Source: Asparagopsis taxiformis
Lineage: Eukaryota > Rhodophyta > Florideophyceae > Bonnemaisoniales > Bonnemaisoniaceae
Direction: 5' to 3'
DNA length: 64,000 nucleotides
Assembly (NCBI GenBank): GCA_030407315.1
Contig: JALQPE010002428.1
Location: 1-64,000, forward strand
Below are positions 61,701 through 64,000 of the stretch, in pieces. The notes beneath the pieces are model-generated. The model was not told the DNA's origin. It was given only the letters and a program-made list of their open reading frames with translations, and ran no database searches. The position numbers and the translations under genes are program-made. Numbering within the stretch: position 1 is the first letter of the stretch; every line of letters starts with the position of its first letter.

Positions 61701-64000
61701 CTCCATCGGGGGATACGATACCCATTATCGCGGAGGGCGATACGACGACTCCGTACGAGGAGGGGGAAGAGACGAATCCAAACGTGGAACACCCGAGACG
61801 CCGCGAGCGTAACGCGGCCTCGAATAGGCCGAGCCGAACGTTCTCGGTTCGCCTGACGAAGTACACGCGTGTACCGGCGATGTCGCAGCGGACCGTCAAC
61901 GTGACGACGGATGCGACCGGACTCGTGTTCCTCGAGCCGAAAGCGTCGGTGCAATTCCGGCATGGGCTGCGCATAGCCAACGGAGTGGTCGACGTAGGAC
62001 CGAGAGAGACGTTCTCTATTATCGTGTCGAACTTCACGAAGAAGGACCGCGAATTGCCGAAAGGCGCGACGATTGCGTACGCGGTACGCTCCCCGTTGGG
62101 AATCGTCCCACTCAAGCGGGAGGGCGGCGAAGCCCTCGCGAAGGTTTTGAACCTACCGCTAGTCGACGCGACGACGCGGACAACTACGAACGGGTTGGGC
62201 GACGCAACGCCAGACCCGTTGGTCAACGAAAAGGGGAACGACCCCGCCACGGATTGGCAGTCGACAATCGATTTGTCGCACCTCGACGACGAGGATTTAC
62301 GAAAGCGCATCAACGAGATGCTAGCTACACATTCGTCAATGTGGACGAGCGGACGCCTCGGCGAAATCAATGCTACGGAGCATCGAATCGAACTCGAACC
62401 GGGCACGCGGCCCATACGTTCAATGCCCTATCGTCAGGGTCCGGCTCTACGTACGATAGCCGAGGAGCAGATCACGAAGATGCTCAACGAAGGGGTTATC
62501 GAACCCGCGTCCAGCGAATGGGCGTCACCAATCGTGTTGGTGCCGAAGAAGGACGGATCCTTACGTTTCTGTGTCGACTACAGACGTTTGAACGCGAAAA
62601 CGATCGCTGATTCGTACCCGCTTCCTCGTATGGAAGACTGCCTCGATTCGTTGGGCGACGCCGCCATCTTCACGACACTCGATTGTAACGCCGGTTACTG
62701 GCAAGTGCCCGTCTCCGCCGAGGACCGTGATAAGACAACGTTTACGTCTTTCATGGGAACGTATCGCTACGTGCGAATGCCATTCGGGCTACGAAATGCC
62801 CCCGCTACGTTTCAGCGGACGTTGGACATCATCCTCTCCGGAGTACGTTGGCAATCGTGCCTGGTCTACTTAGACGACGTAATCGTCTTTTCGAAAGACC
62901 TCGAGTCTCACCTGGGTCACGTTGACCAGGTGCTTTCCCTGCTACGCGCAGCGGGAGTAACGTTAAAGCTCACGAAGTGCTCGTTCTTTCAACCACGAGT
63001 TGACTACCTGGGGCACGTGATTACCCCAGGGAAGCTGCACGTTGCAGCACGGAACAAGGAAGCCTTTCGTACGGCTACGTTCCCACGCGACAAGACGCAA
63101 TGTCGATCGTTTTTGGGCGCGGCCAACGTTTACCGCCGTTTCGTAAAGGCGTATGCCGAGATCGCTCGGCCACTCAACACGATGTTGAAGAAGGACGCCT
63201 CCCCCGATTGGACGAATCCAACTAACGCGCAAACGAATGCGTTCGAAACGTTGAAGACAATACTGGTGTCGCCACCAGTATTGCACCTTCCGAAGGCGGG
63301 ACGTCCGTTCATGATCGATACCGACGCGTCGGCGTATCAGCTGGGAGCTACGTTGCTCCAGCAGCAGAACGAGGACAAGCCCAACGAATGGGTGCCGATT
63401 GGGTACTGGTCGAAGACCCTCAACGAAACCGAACGCGGTTACTCGGCAACGGAGCGCGAGTGTTACTCCGTCGTCTGGGCGATAACGTCGCTCCGACCCT
63501 ACGTAGAGGGTCAGCGATTTACCGTACGTACGGATCACGAAGCCTTACGTTGGCTGATGACGTTAACGGACGCGTCCGGACGACTACTACGATGGAGGCT
63601 ACGCGTTGCCGAATTCGATTTCGAAGTTACGTACAGGCCTGGGCGCGTGCACCAGGTACCTGACGCTTTATCACGCGTGATATCTACGTATGACGACGGT
63701 CGACCCGTCGACGATGACGTACCATCGTACGGGGACGCAGTCCTCGTGACGACTCGCAGTCGGCGACAACCCACACGAAATGGGCAAGGACGAACGACGT
63801 CCGTACGTAAAAAGGCAACGAATGCCAGGGGTCACGACGACCCGTCGAACGAGACTCGTGATGAACGAACATCGGCCACGACGGCTGGCCACGATGGCTT
63901 CGAGTTCAACCGCGACGCGACGCTCGATGACGTTCTCGACGAGGAACCGGATTTCCTCGACGAACAGCGCGCTGCTGAAGACGATTCGGCACGCGTGCCA
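61700..64000 (+). CDS. pol: Ty3 reverse transcriptase/RNase H, partial at window end
   Basis: An open frame (codons starting at positions such as 61901 and 62462) runs to the window edge without a stop. Reverse transcriptase: ASPIVLVPKKDGSLRFCVDY, FTTLDCNAGYWQV (first Asp), VRMPFGLRNAPATFQR, and YLDDVIVF (the YxDD catalytic pair). The thumb/connection has VDYLGHVITPG. RNase H: FMIDTDASAYQLGATL, ATERECYSVVWAI and VRTDHEALRWL, supplying the Asp/Glu/Asp set. It ends GRVHQVPDALSRV, the usual border before the integrase zinc domain, which is not reached; an acidic/basic linker fills the last ~300 bases. Confidence 0.93.

Larger units (their letters stand above)
45340..64000 (+). mobile_element. 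Ty3/gypsy LTR retrotransposon, split by element B, 3' end outside window
   Basis: Order gag, protease, reverse transcriptase, RNase H on the plus strand; integrase and the 3' LTR would lie beyond the window. A 5' LTR starting near TGTAGTATACG (about 45342) is plausible but cannot be confirmed without its partner. Base composition is unlike the neighbours: ACG/CGT-rich throughout. Element B lies in gag at 47231-59609. Apart from that insertion and an unclear shift after the protease, the coding frames are open, suggesting a young copy. Confidence 0.88.

Noticed and set aside
1..64000. Prokaryotic or phage origin because of ParB-like and DPPY methyltransferase domains
   Set aside because: SET domains, CACTA/Plavaka-like transposases, a Ty3/gypsy element and splice-like signals point to a eukaryote. 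No operons with ribosome-binding sites are seen.

Overview
The window is eukaryotic nuclear DNA that is almost entirely mobile elements and the genes they carry. Evidence: a Ty3/gypsy retrotransposon, D/D/E transposases of the CACTA/Plavaka-like kind, SET-domain proteins, and GTAAGT...CTGAC...AG intron-like signals. Long intron-free ORFs and Plavaka-like transposases fit a fungus or another intron-poor microbial eukaryote, but I cannot name the organism. I see no tRNA, rRNA or ordinary housekeeping gene.

The striking content is a repeated kit of chromatin- and DNA-modifying proteins. (i) Three loci encode an N-terminal ParB-like domain (DG-x-HR motif), a helical region, and a C-terminal 2-oxoglutarate/Fe(II) dioxygenase (HxD...H): 1-3432 (broken), 4856-5817 plus 27646-30316 (split by an insertion), and 34778-38142 (one apparent frameshift). 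A fourth, uninterrupted one lies at 9332-13189. (ii) Two loci encode a DPPY/DPPF beta-class DNA amino-methyltransferase fused to a SET domain: 15628-18831, and 31164-34630. The second also carries the ParB-like and helical module at its N-terminus. (iii) Each set has its own large D/D/E transposase (21852-24892; 39222-43024). (iv) Each set is punctuated by its own family of perfect palindromes.

Layout. 1-3432: inverted, degraded copy of the gene at 34778-38142. 3433-4855: palindrome arrays. 4856-5817: front half of a ParB-dioxygenase gene. 5818-27645: element A, a 21.8-kb transposon with CGTCTGTG terminal inverted repeats carrying ParB-dioxygenase, MTase-SET, a coiled-coil protein and a Plavaka-like transposase. 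27646-30316: back half of the interrupted gene. 31164-34630: ParB-MTase-SET. 34778-38142: ParB-dioxygenase. 38842-39101: palindromes. 39222-43024: second transposase. 43025-45340: non-coding DNA with hairpin and tandem repeats. 45340 to the window end: Ty3/gypsy element whose gag gene is split by element B (47231-59609), a gene-poor 12.4-kb relative of element A flanked by a 54-bp direct duplication.

Inferred logic: the elements carry a DNA/histone methylation 'writer' and an oxidising enzyme linked to a common ParB-like module, next to arrays of palindromes that could be the module's binding sites. This is a hypothesis from architecture only. Many genes are interrupted by one-base differences, often in homopolymer runs, so part of the apparent decay may be sequencing error.
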